A DNA stretch of 64,000 bases from Actinomadura spongiicola (GTDB taxonomy: Bacteria > Actinomycetota > Actinomycetes > Streptosporangiales > Streptosporangiaceae), in the NCBI RefSeq assembly GCF_003432485.1, contig NZ_QVNQ01000001.1, positions 558,001 through 622,000 on the forward strand, read 5' to 3'. A program made the position numbers and the translations under genes. The notes beneath the pieces are model-generated. The model did no database searches and was not told where the DNA came from. It saw only the letters and a program-made list of their open reading frames with translations. Of this stretch, positions 17,242-25,954 are shown piece after piece (the first letter of the stretch is position 1; the number at the start of each line of letters is the position of its first letter).

Positions 17242-19512
17242 GTGACACAGGATCTGGTCGCGCCGTCCACGGCAGTGGCGGGGATCGCCGCCGAGGTCGA
17301 GGCGGCCTGCGACGGGATACCCGGCACCGAGGCGGAACGGGTGCTGGCCGCCGTCCGCGACGGGCTGGACCCGTCAGCCCTACGGGACCTCGCGATCGGC
17401 GAGGCGAGCGCGCTGGTGGCCGTCGAACCGGGATACTCCCGGGTCGCCGCCCGGCTGCTCGGCACGCGGATCCGGGAGGAGACGGCGACCGCCGGGGCCC
17501 GGACGTTCGCCGAGTCGGTCGCCGCCGCGCACCGGGAGGGCCTGCTGGCCGACGCCCCGGCCGAGTTCGTCGCCGCGAACGCGGCGACGCTCGACGCGCT
17601 CATCGACGAGTCCGCGGACGACCGCTTCGAGTACTTCGGGCTCCGCACCCTCTATGACCGTTACCTGCTGAGACATCCGCGGTCGCGGCTCGTCCTCGAA
17701 CGTCCGCAGCACTTCTTCCTCCGCGTCGCCTGCGGCCTCGCCGACACCGTCGACGAGGCGGCCGAACTCTACGGGCTGCTCAGCACCCTGTCGTATCTGC
17801 CCAGCTCACCGACCCTGTTCAACTCCGCGGCCCGGCGCCCGCAACTGTCGTCCTGCTTCCTGCTCGACTCGCCGCGCGACGAACTGGAGTCGATCTACGA
17901 GCGGTACGGGCAGGTCGCCCGGCTCAGCAAGTACGCGGGCGGAATCGGGATCTCCTGGACGAAGGTGCGTTCCCGCGGCTCCCTGATCCGGGGCACCAAC
18001 GGGTACTCGAACGGGATCGTCCCGTGGCTGCGGACGCTCGACTCGTCCGTCGCGGCCGTCAACCAGGGCGGACGCCGCAAGGGCGCGGCCTGCGTGTACC
18101 TGGAGCCGTGGCACGCCGACGTCGAGGAGTTCCTCGAACTGCGCGACAACACCGGCGAGGACGCGCGCCGCACCCACAACCTGAACCTCGCCAACTGGAT
18201 CCCCGACGAGTTCATGCGCCGCGTCGAGAACGACGAGACCTGGTCGCTGTTCGACCCGAAGGAGGTCCCCGAACTCGCCGACCTGTGGGGCGACGAGTTC
18301 GACGAGGCGTACCGCTCGGCCGAGCGGGCGGGACGGTTCGTCCGGCAACTCCCGGCCCGCAAGCTGTACGGGCGGATGATGCGCACCCTCGCAGAGACCG
18401 GCAACGGCTGGATGACGTTCAAGGACGCCGCCAACCGCGCCTGCAACCAGACGGCCGAGCCCGGTCACACCGTCCACCTCTCGAACCTCTGCACGGAGAT
18501 CCTGGAGGTGACCAGCGACGGCGAGGCGGCCGTGTGCAACCTCGGCTCGGTGAACCTCGCCGCGCACGTGGGCCCGTCCGGCATGGACTGGGAGCGGCTC
18601 CGCGCGACCGTCCGCATCGCCGTCCGCTTCCTGGACCGCACCATCGACCGCGGGTTCTACCCGACCCCGGAGGCGGAGGCGGCGAACCGCGAATGGCGTC
18701 CGGTCGGGCTCGGGGTCATGGGCCTCGCCGACGTGTTCTTCACGCTGCGCCTGCCGTTCGACTCCGCCGAGGCCCGCGCGCTGTCGACCCGCATCGCGGA
18801 GGAGATCGCCCTCGCCGCCTACAACGCGTCCGCCGACCTCGCCGCCGCCCACGGCACCCTGCCCGCCTACGACAGGACCCGCACGTCCCGCGGTCAACTC
18901 CACCTGGACCACTTCCCGGACGCGGAGCCGACCCGCCCCGCCGACTGGGAGCGACTCCGCGCACGCGTCGCCGAGGTCGGGCTCCGCAACTCCCTCCTGA
19001 TCGCGATCGCGCCGACCGCGACGATCGCGTCCATCGCGGGCTGCTACGAGTGCATCGAGCCGCAGGTGTCCAACCTGTTCAAGCGGGAGACGCTGTCCGG
19101 CGAGTTCCTCCAGATCAACGGCTATCTCGTCGACGATCTGAAGTCGCTCGGCCTGTGGACGCCCGCCGTCCGCGAGGCGATCAAGAAGGCGAACGGCTCC
19201 GTCCAGGGCCTCGTCGACCTCCCCGACGAGATGCGCGTCCTCTACCGCACGGCGTGGGAACTGCCACAGAAGTCCCTGATCGACCTCGCCGCCGCCCGCA
19301 CCCCGTACATCGACCAGGCCCACTCCCTGAACCTGTTCATGGAGACGCCGACCATCGGGAAGCTCTCCTCGATGTACGCCTACGCGTGGCGCAGCGGCCT
19401 GAAGACGACCTACTACCTGCGTTCCCGTCCCGCCACCCGCATCGCGCAGACGACGGTCGCCGCCGCCGTCTGCTCCCTGGAGAACCCCGAGACCTGCGAG
19501 GCCTGCCAGTAA
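17242..19512 (+). CDS. nrdA: Class I ribonucleoside-diphosphate reductase, large subunit
   Basis: 756 aa from GTG, preceded by GGGGAG. It reduces ribonucleotides to deoxyribonucleotides with the radical supplied by NrdB. Active-site parts seen: the first redox Cys in LSSCFLL, SNLCTEI (Asn-Cys-Glu catalytic trio), the second redox Cys in AVCNLGSVNL, the PTATIASI loop, and the radical-relay Tyr pair in TTYYLRSR. The C-terminal CEACQ gives the thiol pair that re-reduces the active site. The N-terminus aligns only with the helical half of an ATP-cone; the usual Lys-Arg-Asp-Gly strand is not visible, so dATP inhibition may be lost. Controlled by NrdR boxes and the B12 riboswitch; stop overlaps nrdB (TAATG). 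Confidence 0.93.
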   Translation: MTQDLVAPSTAVAGIAAEVEAACDGIPGTEAERVLAAVRDGLDPSALRDLAIGEASALVAVEPGYSRVAARLLGTRIREETATAGARTFAESVAAAHREGLLADAPAEFVAANAATLDALIDESADDRFEYFGLRTLYDRYLLRHPRSRLVLERPQHFFLRVACGLADTVDEAAELYGLLSTLSYLPSSPTLFNSAARRPQLSSCFLLDSPRDELESIYERYGQVARLSKYAGGIGISWTKVRSRGSLIRGTNGYSNGIVPWLRTLDSSVAAVNQGGRRKGAACVYLEPWHADVEEFLELRDNTGEDARRTHNLNLANWIPDEFMRRVENDETWSLFDPKEVPELADLWGDEFDEAYRSAERAGRFVRQLPARKLYGRMMRTLAETGNGWMTFKDAANRACNQTAEPGHTVHLSNLCTEILEVTSDGEAAVCNLGSVNLAAHVGPSGMDWERLRATVRIAVRFLDRTIDRGFYPTPEAEAANREWRPVGLGVMGLADVFFTLRLPFDSAEARALSTRIAEEIALAAYNASADLAAAHGTLPAYDRTRTSRGQLHLDHFPDAEPTRPADWERLRARVAEVGLRNSLLIAIAPTATIASIAGCYECIEPQVSNLFKRETLSGEFLQINGYLVDDLKSLGLWTPAVREAIKKANGSVQGLVDLPDEMRVLYRTAWELPQKSLIDLAAARTPYIDQAHSLNLFMETPTIGKLSSMYAYAWRSGLKTTYYLRSRPATRIAQTTVAAAVCSLENPETCEACQ

Positions 19513-20507
19513 TGCTGCTCGATCCCGGTATGGACCTGACCCTGCGGCCCATGCGCTACCCCGACTTCTACGAGCGCTACCGCGCCGCGATCCGCAACAC
19601 CTGGACGGTCGAGGAGGTCGACCTCGCGTCCGACCTCTCAGACCTCAAGCGCCTGACCCCCGCGGAGCTGCACCTCGTCAACCGCCTGGTCGCGTTCTTC
19701 GCCACCGGCGACTCGATCGTGGCGAACAACCTGGTGTTGAACCTCTACAAGCACATCAACGCCCCGGAGGCCCGCCTCTACCTGTCGCGGCAGCTGTACG
19801 AGGAGGCCGTCCATGTGCAGTTCTACCTGACCCTCCTCGACACCTACCTTCCCGACCACGACGAGCGCGCCAAGGCTTTCGCGGCGGTCGAGCACATTCC
19901 GTCCATCCGAGCGAAGGCGGAGTTCTGCTTCCGCTGGATTGACTCCCTCGGTTCCCTGGACGAGCTCCGCACGTCCACCGACCGCCGCTCGTTCCTGCTC
20001 AACCTCATCTGTTTCGCCGCGTGCATCGAGGGACTGTTCTTCTACGGCGCCTTCGCCTACGTGTACTGGCTCCGCTCCCGCGGCCTCCTGAACGGCCTCG
20101 CCTCCGGAACCAATTGGGTTTTTCGGGACGAGAGCATGCACATGGATTTCGCGTTCTCCGTGGTGGACACCGTCCGCGCCGAAGAACCGGAACTGTTCGA
20201 CGCCGAACTGACAGAGCAGGTCACCCGCATGATGGAGGAGGCCGTCCAGGCTGAACTGGCCTTCGCCCATGACCTGTGCGGCGACGGCCTGCCCGGAATG
20301 AGCGCCGACGACATGCGCGCCTACCTGGAGTACGTGGCCGACCAACGCCTCGTCCGCCTCGGCGTCCCGCCCCGCTACGGCACCGCGAACCCGTTCGCGT
20401 TCATGGACCTCCAGGACGTCCAGGAACTCTCGAACTTCTTCGAACGCCGCGTCTCCGCCTACCAGGTCGCCATCGAAGGCACCGTAACCCTCAACGAATC
20501 CTTCTGA
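19512..20507 (+). CDS. nrdB: Class I ribonucleoside-diphosphate reductase, small subunit
   Basis: 331 aa ferritin-like radical subunit. Iron ligands are visible in EEAVHVQFY (Glu and His), ACIEGLFFYGAF (Glu) and RDESMHMDF (Glu and His). The Tyr four residues after the first His (H-V-Q-F-Y) occupies the tyrosyl-radical position, so it is a radical-bearing R2. The C-terminal tail GTVTLNESF is the likely NrdA docking peptide. Starts one base inside the nrdA stop and must be co-translated with it. A strong hairpin follows at 20514-20553. Confidence 0.93.
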   Translation: MLLDPGMDLTLRPMRYPDFYERYRAAIRNTWTVEEVDLASDLSDLKRLTPAELHLVNRLVAFFATGDSIVANNLVLNLYKHINAPEARLYLSRQLYEEAVHVQFYLTLLDTYLPDHDERAKAFAAVEHIPSIRAKAEFCFRWIDSLGSLDELRTSTDRRSFLLNLICFAACIEGLFFYGAFAYVYWLRSRGLLNGLASGTNWVFRDESMHMDFAFSVVDTVRAEEPELFDAELTEQVTRMMEEAVQAELAFAHDLCGDGLPGMSADDMRAYLEYVADQRLVRLGVPPRYGTANPFAFMDLQDVQELSNFFERRVSAYQVAIEGTVTLNESF

Positions 20508-20513
20508 TTTCCC

Positions 20514-20553
20514 CTGTGGTGTGCCGCTCGGGTAACCGTCCGGCACACCACAG
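20514..20553. terminator. Hairpin between nrdB and the convergent GT87 gene
   Basis: A 13-bp perfect stem, CTGTGGTGTGCCG at 20514-20526 with CGGCACACCACAG at 20541-20553, placed to serve both converging transcripts. Confidence 0.8.
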
Positions 20554-20560
20554 CACGACC

Positions 20561-21763
20561 TCAGCTATCGGCGGGTTTCCGGAACGGCACGAGTGCGGCC
20601 ACGGCGATCGCCAGCAACGGCCGGACCTCCGCGAGCGACAGCGTCATGACCGCCAGCACCGCCGCCGCCCACGCGCCCTGAGTCACCCACCGCCACTCGG
20701 GCCACCGGACGACCGCGAAGGGCGCCAGCACCAGCCAGATCTGATGGTGCGTCCAAGAAATGGGAGACACCACGAGGCTCGCGGCACCGACGATGACCAG
20801 CGCCGCGAAGTGATCTCCAGCGCGACCAGCCCGCGCCGCGCGGTACATCGCAGCGGCCAGGACGGCGAGACAGAGCACCGCCCAGACGGCCGTATGCGCG
20901 TTGCCATGCAGGCCGAGTCGTTGCAGGGAGGCGTCCAAGGAAATGTTCCCGCTGGAGGTGAACGCATGTACTGCGTCCCCCTGGAACACCACCGAGAACC
21001 AGAACTTTTCGCTCTCAGCGGGACCAACGGCCCAGGCACCTATGATGCAGAGGGCGAAGGTGCCCAAAGCCATTACGGTGGCGCGCCGTCGACCCGCGAG
21101 CCAGAGCAGCGGGATGAAGATCAGCGGTGTCAGTTTGATCGCGGCGGCGATTCCCACGAGGACGCCTGCGGCGCGTGTGCGGCTGAGGCACAGAAGGTCG
21201 ACGACGACGAGGGTGCATAACAGTATGGAGATCTGGCCGAATCGCAGGTTGCTCGCCAACGGCGCGCTGACCGAGATGGCGAGGAACACCAGGCCGCTGG
21301 AGGACGCCGGATCGTCGAGGACGCCGTCCGGCCATTTCCTCGCGATGTGTCTGCCGACGACGACCGCGATGATTACCGTGCACGCCGCACAGGTACAGGT
21401 CCACAGCACCGCCGCCCACGTGTAGGGGACGGAGGCGAGCGGCATGATCGTGATCGCGGCGAACGGCGGGTACGCGAACCCGTCACCGATGTCCGCGGAA
21501 TGGAACGTGTACAGCCCGTCGCCCTGCCTGAAGGACTCGACGGCCCCGAGATAGACCTCCAGGTCGTCCAGGCCGTGGACGCCCTCCGGTCCATGGAGCG
21601 CATGGTAGGCGGCCAGCGCGGTCATGACGGAACCCGCGACCCACGCCGCACCGGGTAATAACTTGAGGACCAGCCTTGGGTGCCGGGGTCGCTCCTTCGG
21701 TTTGAGAGAGTCCGTGCTGTCGGGAAGCGCTTTCTGTACCACGGGCGTCCTTTGCGACGACAT
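20561..21763 (-). CDS. GT87-family polyprenol-phosphate-sugar glycosyltransferase
   Basis: 400 aa, multi-pass membrane protein of the GT-C fold, family 87 (DUF2029). Motifs: LDDLEVYLGAVESFRQGDGLYT (acidic first loop), AYPPFAAI, NLRFGQISILLC, and AIKLTPLIFIP, which are typical of actinobacterial polyprenol-phosphomannose-dependent alpha-mannosyltransferases. About ten hydrophobic segments. The ATG at 21763 follows a TTG; the ATG is preferred. It probably builds a cell-envelope glycolipid or polymannan. Convergent with nrdB; no partner gene nearby. Confidence 0.82.
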   Translation of the reverse strand: MSSQRTPVVQKALPDSTDSLKPKERPRHPRLVLKLLPGAAWVAGSVMTALAAYHALHGPEGVHGLDDLEVYLGAVESFRQGDGLYTFHSADIGDGFAYPPFAAITIMPLASVPYTWAAVLWTCTCAACTVIIAVVVGRHIARKWPDGVLDDPASSSGLVFLAISVSAPLASNLRFGQISILLCTLVVVDLLCLSRTRAAGVLVGIAAAIKLTPLIFIPLLWLAGRRRATVMALGTFALCIIGAWAVGPAESEKFWFSVVFQGDAVHAFTSSGNISLDASLQRLGLHGNAHTAVWAVLCLAVLAAAMYRAARAGRAGDHFAALVIVGAASLVVSPISWTHHQIWLVLAPFAVVRWPEWRWVTQGAWAAAVLAVMTLSLAEVRPLLAIAVAALVPFRKPADS

Positions 21764-22108
21764 CAAGCGCGAACCCGGTTCTCGGCTGGTTCTTCAGACG
21801 CGCCGGTCAGTACGCGAGCGAAAACTCCCTGGCCCTTGGAGCGACAAGTGCTCTCCGTAGACCTGTGGCGACCGCCAGTTTTGATCGTCGCGTGCTCAGC
21901 CCGAAATAGCGGCGCGATCCATTGTCATGACGAACGCTGCGGCGAGCACTGCTCCAGCCACGGTGGTGACCCCGACCTGCGACTCTTCGACCCATCCTTT
22001 GTGGACTCGGGTTCCGCGCATCTGACTACGGGGTGACGCGGGCTGACAGCGAAGGTAATGGCACCGGGGATAAGAGGGCAAGGTGGTTAAGATCACACCA
22101 AGAAAATG

Positions 22109-22139
22109 GCCCGTTCCCGGGATGGTTCCAGGAACGGGC
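22109..22139 (-). terminator. Rho-independent-like terminator of the decayed sigma locus
   Basis: A 9-bp stem GCCCGTTCC (22109-22117) with GGAACGGGC (22131-22139), followed in the minus direction by a T-rich ATTTTCTT. It belongs to the minus-strand sigma/CU044_5270 locus. The rest of the 21764-22195 gap shows no gene I can support. Confidence 0.65.
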
Positions 22140-22195
22140 GGTTAAGGGGGTTGGGTTAGGTCAGTTCGAGGTGGGGTGTTGGCCGGGGTGGTCGA

Positions 22196-22552
22196 CTATT
22201 CCGGCGGTGCGACGTTAAACGATGTTCTCCACGGTGCCCTTTTGATCGTCCAGCCGTCGGCGGAGTGGTCCTTGGCGGCGACGGTCCGTGCGCCGTGGAA
22301 GGTGTAGGAGTCGGGGACGAACATGATCTCCTGCCTCAGCCAGCCCTCGACGAGGCGGGAGACGGCCAGTACCGGGCGTCCCTCCAGGTTGCCGAGGAGG
22401 GCGAACGCGTTGGCGTTGCGCTGTTCGTCGGTGGAGTCGGGAATTCCCGCGTTCTTGTGCACCTAGGCCAGGAGAGCATCCGGGTCGCGTGGCAGCGCCG
22501 CGAGGGACGCGTAGTCCGACGGGGGCAACGCGCCGGTGGGCGAGATCTCCAG
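22196..22552 (-). pseudogene. 3' remnant of a CU044_5270-type sigma-associated gene
   Basis: In one frame this reads LEISPTGALPPSDYASLAALPRDPDALLA, an in-frame TAG (22463-22465), then HKNAGIPDSTDEQRNANAFALLGNLEGRPVLAVSRL...PDSYTFHGARTVAAK to a stop at 22196. That pattern (LP-x-DPDALLA, STDEQRNANAFALLGN, tyrosine-containing 'SYTFHG') matches the C-terminal half of CU044_5270 family proteins, which normally sit directly after an ECF-type sigma gene. The N-terminal half is missing and an in-frame stop interrupts the rest, so it is a pseudogene. A 267-bp open stretch from GTG 22462 could still be translated. Family assignment is from memory of the pattern. Confidence 0.6.
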
Positions 22553-22952
22553 TTTGGGTGTTCAGGCACTCCCAGCCGACGAGCCGCAGAGCCTCGCGGT
22601 CGCGTTCCGGGAGCCGTCGCAGCGCCGCGTGGATGCGTCCGCCCTCCGCCAGCCCGGTCGCGATGTCGTCGACCGGACGCTGGTGGTCCCGGTCGTCGCG
22701 CAACCGTCCCCACAGCCGTCCGCGCCACCGCCGTCCGCGGGCCTCGTTCGCCAGGACGTTGCGGGCGACGTGCAGCAACCACGGGAAAGGGCGGTCGGCG
22801 GGAATGTCCTTCCGCCGCCGCCACGCGACCAGGAACGTCTCGGCGGCGACGTCCCGCGCGGTCTCGTGGTCGACGCGTCTGGCCGCGTAGGCCAGGACGT
22901 CGTCGTAGTGCGCGTCCGCTTCGACTACGGAGGAAATAATCTCAATGTTCAT
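22553..22952 (-). pseudogene. Truncated ECF-like sigma factor (region 2, broken before region 4)
   Basis: The ATG at 22952 opens MNIEIISSVVEADAHYDDVLAYAARRV. Sigma region 2 is clear: ARDVAAETFLVAWRRRKDIPADRPFPWLLHVARNVLANEARGRRWRGRL. Region 4 begins (IHAALRRLPERDREALRLVGWECL) but the HTH that should follow is gone; the frame runs on into the CU044_5270 remnant out of frame. A deletion has joined the 5' part of the sigma gene to the 3' part of its downstream partner. Without the -35-binding helix it should not work as a sigma factor. It is divergent from the MFS gene. Confidence 0.75.
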
Positions 22953-22999
22953 ATAGTTTACGTTGACTGGATCTATGTTGAGCGAAGGAGTCGAGTGCG

Positions 23000-24181
23000 A
23001 TGACCCGCGTCGACACGGCCGAGGCCGTCTCCGAGCATGTGTCCCTCAGGCGCTGGCTGGCCGTGGTGGCGGTCGCGGTGGGGACCTTCCTCGTGGTGAC
23101 GGCCGAGCAACTGCCCGTCGGGCTGCTGACCTCCATCGGTGGTGACCTGCGGGTCTCCGAGGGGACGGCGGGCCTCATGGTCACGGTCCCCGGGCTGGTC
23201 GCGTCCGCGGGGGCGCTGCTCGTCCCGGTGGCGATCGGACGGCTTGACCGTCGAAGCGTGCTACTCGGACTGATCGGCTTGATGGTGGTGGCCAACCTCC
23301 TGTCGTTCGCCGCGCCGAACTTCCCGCTCCTGCTGGCGTCCCGTTTCCTGGTCGGGATCAGCATCGGCGGGTTCTGGGCCCTGGCGGCCGGGATCGCCGT
23401 GCGACTCGTCCCGTCCGGGCATGTTCCGCGCGCCACGTCCATCGCGTTCGGGGGCGCGACCGCCGCCAACGTCCTGGGCGTCCCCGCAGGGACGCTCATC
23501 GGTGGCCTCACCGACTGGCGCGTCGCGTTCCTCATTCTCTCCGGCCTCGGGCTCTTGGCCCTCGCGGCGCTGTTCCTTCTGCTGCCCGGTATCCCCGCGA
23601 CCGGATCGATCCGGCTGCGCGCGCTGCTCGCTCTGTTCGGCGACCCGTTCGTGCGGGGCGCCACCATCGCGACGTTCCTGCTCGTCGGCGGCCACACGGC
23701 GGCCTACACGTTCGTCAGCCCGATCCTCCAGGACGTATCCGGCGTCGACGAAAACCTCGTCGGTCCCTTCCTGCTGGTATTCGGCGCGGCCGGGGTCGCG
23801 GGCACCTTCCTCGCAGGAACCGCCGCCGGACGGAGCGTGCGCGCCACCATCGCCGCCGTCACGGTTCTGCTCACCGCCGTCCTGGCGTTGTTCCCGCTCC
23901 TCGGCACGGTGGCCGTGTCGGGCGTCGCGCTGCTGATTCTCTGGGGTCTGGCGTTCGGTGGTGTGCCCGTCACCGTCCAGATGTGGATTCTGAAGGCGGC
24001 ACCCGACCACGCGGAAGCGGCCACGGCCCTCAACACCGTCGTGTTCAACCTCGCCATCGCCCTCGGGGCCCTCTTCGGCGGTTTCGTGGTCAACGGAGCG
24101 TCCACGACCGCCGTGCTATGGTTCGGGGCCGCTCTCACCGTCCTGACTTTCGCGGCCATGTGGCGCACGCGACGCCCCTGA
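23000..24181 (+). CDS. MFS transporter, DHA1-type efflux
   Basis: 393 aa, 12 hydrophobic segments. TAEQLPVGLLTSIGGDLRVSEGTAGLMVT in the first loop and GRLDRRSVLLG between TM2 and TM3 fit the arabinose-efflux (AraJ/SotB-like) DHA1 group; RFLVGISIGGFWALAAGIAVRL is the usual TM4-5 segment. GAAGGAG sits 8-9 bases before the ATG. It is divergently placed from the broken sigma gene with only 47 bp between, so their promoters overlap. The substrate cannot be read. Confidence 0.87.
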   Translation: MTRVDTAEAVSEHVSLRRWLAVVAVAVGTFLVVTAEQLPVGLLTSIGGDLRVSEGTAGLMVTVPGLVASAGALLVPVAIGRLDRRSVLLGLIGLMVVANLLSFAAPNFPLLLASRFLVGISIGGFWALAAGIAVRLVPSGHVPRATSIAFGGATAANVLGVPAGTLIGGLTDWRVAFLILSGLGLLALAALFLLLPGIPATGSIRLRALLALFGDPFVRGATIATFLLVGGHTAAYTFVSPILQDVSGVDENLVGPFLLVFGAAGVAGTFLAGTAAGRSVRATIAAVTVLLTAVLALFPLLGTVAVSGVALLILWGLAFGGVPVTVQMWILKAAPDHAEAATALNTVVFNLAIALGALFGGFVVNGASTTAVLWFGAALTVLTFAAMWRTRRP

Positions 24182-24265
24182 GGGGTTCCGAACTTTCCTG
24201 AGTGGGCAGGCGTTGAGGTGATAAGGCCCGGCGACCGTCAAAGGCCAGGCCGAGGAGGAAGAACG

Positions 24266-24421
24266 TTGGCTTCCATCATTACCCGTATCAAGATGTTTCT
24301 CCGGAGCCCGCAGGGCCAGAAGGCGCGGGCCAGGGCGGAGCGGCTCGCCCGTGACCCGCGCACCCAGGCCAAGGTCCGCCGCCTGATGTCCAAACGCCGC
24401 GGCGGCGGCGCCCGGCGTTAA
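24266..24421 (+). CDS. Small basic protein, 51 aa
   Basis: Starts with TTG 5 bases after GAGGAGGAAGAACG, a very strong ribosome site, which decides the start over the open frame from 24218. The protein (ASIITRIKMFLRSPQGQKARARA...RRLMSKRRGGGARR) is highly basic: a short amphipathic helix then an Arg/Lys-rich chain. I know similar short actinomycete proteins of the form IT-x-FLRSPQG but no function. May bind nucleic acid or membrane; this is inference. It lies 84 bp after the MFS gene. Confidence 0.6.
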   Translation: MASIITRIKMFLRSPQGQKARARAERLARDPRTQAKVRRLMSKRRGGGARR

Positions 24422-24443
24422 TATTCAGGCCCGGCCCACTCCG

Positions 24444-24461
24444 CTCGCCTGGCGGCTCGCT
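24444..24461 (+). repeat. Third copy of the dispersed 18-mer
   Basis: CTCGCCTGGCGGCTCGCT is identical to the cores at 4326-4343 and 4431-4448, 20 kb away. Surrounding sequence up to 24540 has related phrases (CATCGCTTCGCGATCCG, CTCGCCTCCGGCTTCGCT). Intergenic, no coding sense. Confidence 0.8.
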
Positions 24462-24587
24462 ACGTGACCGTGCCTGGGGCGAACGCGACATCGCTTCGCG
24501 ATCCGTCCGGCTCCGCTCGCCTCCGGCTTCGCTCCACCGGGCGGGTAACGCGTTCGCGTGCGGGCTGAGGCCACTTCGACATAGGTC

Positions 24588-25571
24588 CTAGGCCCATGGG
24601 TCGAGTGCGTGTTTGCCGATCGTTCGTCCGGCTTCGAGGTCCTGGAGGAGTTGCGGGCCGTCCGCTAGGGCGTGGACGTGCGGGTTGCCGGGTGGGTAGA
24701 CGCCCTTGGTGATGAGTGCGTGAAGTTCGGCCACCACCTCTTCGTAGAGGTGTGGGACGGTCGATGCGAACGTGCCGATGTGCAGGCCCCTGACCTGAAC
24801 CGGGTACCTGAACACAAGATCGTGTGTGGTCAGTGAGGCGTCACCGGATGCCGCTCCGAACACCACGACTCGTCCGGTGTAGGGCTTGGCCACCGACAGG
24901 CTCGCTGCGAAGGTGGTCAGGCCCACCGATTCCAGGACGAGGTCCACACCGCCCGTCAGGCGCATGATCGCGTCCGCCAGGTCGGGGCGGGAACCGTCCA
25001 GGACCTCCTTGACGCCCAGGGCGCGGACCGTGTCGTGCTTCGGCGGTGAGGCGGTGGCGATCACTCGCGCGCCGTGGTGCAGGGCGAGCCGGACGGCGGC
25101 CTGGCCGACCCCTCCCGCAGCCGCGTGGACGAGCACCACGGACCCGGGTCGGACGTCCCCCAAGGGCCGCAACGCGGTCAGCGCGGTGGCCCAGTTCAAG
25201 ACCATGCCGAGCGCGGCGGCGTCCGGCCACCCTTCGGGCACTTGGAGCACGCCCGCGTCCGGCATCGTCATGTACTGGGCGAACGCGCCCGGCCCCGTCC
25301 CCACGACGCGGGTGCCGAGGGGTGTCGCAGTCCCCGGACCGGCGTCGATGACCTCGCCGACCGCCTCGAAACCCGCGACATAGGGTGTCTCGGGCCCACC
25401 GCCGTACGTCCCCTGAGCCTGCATGACATCGGCGAAGTTGACCCCGGCCGCCGCGACCCGGATCAGCAGCTCTCCCCGCCCCGGAATTGGACGGGGAACA
25501 TCGTCTACCAGTGTCGGCGGCCCGCCCGGCGACTTCTGGACGAGGGCCCGCATCGTCTCTGCGATCTCCAT
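24588..25571 (-). CDS. Quinone oxidoreductase-like zinc-free MDR reductase
   Basis: 327 aa medium-chain dehydrogenase/reductase. GroES-like N-terminal part with AAGVNFADVMQAQGTY and PYVAGFEAVGEV (no catalytic zinc Cys/His pattern), and a Rossmann domain with VLVHAAAGGVGQAAVRLALHHGARVIATAS that binds NADPH. It reduces quinones or enones. It lies 35 bp downstream of a MerR gene on the same strand, so the pair is probably one operon induced by the MerR ligand or by oxidative stress. Confidence 0.87.
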   Translation of the reverse strand: MEIAETMRALVQKSPGGPPTLVDDVPRPIPGRGELLIRVAAAGVNFADVMQAQGTYGGGPETPYVAGFEAVGEVIDAGPGTATPLGTRVVGTGPGAFAQYMTMPDAGVLQVPEGWPDAAALGMVLNWATALTALRPLGDVRPGSVVLVHAAAGGVGQAAVRLALHHGARVIATASPPKHDTVRALGVKEVLDGSRPDLADAIMRLTGGVDLVLESVGLTTFAASLSVAKPYTGRVVVFGAASGDASLTTHDLVFRYPVQVRGLHIGTFASTVPHLYEEVVAELHALITKGVYPPGNPHVHALADGPQLLQDLEAGRTIGKHALDPWA

Positions 25572-25606
25572 GCGGCGACCGTAGAAGCCTCACGCATACG
25601 TCAGGG

Positions 25607-25954
25607 TCAAGCCGGGTCGCGGACTTCGCGGAGGTACGCGTCAAGGGCCGCTCGACGCGCGGCGAGTTCCGCGATGTGCCGGTCGAGCCGGTCACGGTAA
25701 CGCCGCACGTCGTCCAGGAACTCATCGCCGGGGACGGCTTCCGGTTGCGGCAGCGCTTCCCGGACCAGCCGCACCGGCAGCCCGGCCTCCAACAACGCGC
25801 GAACCTGGAGCACGGTCGCGATCGTGGACGGGCAGTAGTCGCGGTACCCGTTCGCGAGACGACCGGGCGTGATCAGCCCTTCATCCTCGTAGTACCGCAG
25901 GGCCCTGACGCTCGCCCCGCTCACCTGCGCCGCTCGACCGATCTTCACCTCCAT
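25607..25954 (-). CDS. MerR-family transcriptional regulator
   Basis: 115 aa. MerR HTH at residues 3-40 (VKIGRAAQVSGASVRALRYYEDEGLITPGR), then the second helix pair and a coiled-coil (DDVRRYRDRLDRHIAELAARRAALDAYL). No Cys ligand cluster, so a metal sensor is unlikely; short effector domain. First gene of a two-gene unit with the quinone oxidoreductase. Confidence 0.88.
   Translation of the reverse strand: MEVKIGRAAQVSGASVRALRYYEDEGLITPGRLANGYRDYCPSTIATVLQVRALLEAGLPVRLVREALPQPEAVPGDEFLDDVRRYRDRLDRHIAELAARRAALDAYLREVRDPA

Noticed and set aside
21764..22195. Short open frames in the gap after the GT87 gene
   Set aside because: None has a ribosome site or recognisable motif; only the hairpin at 22109-22139 is supported.
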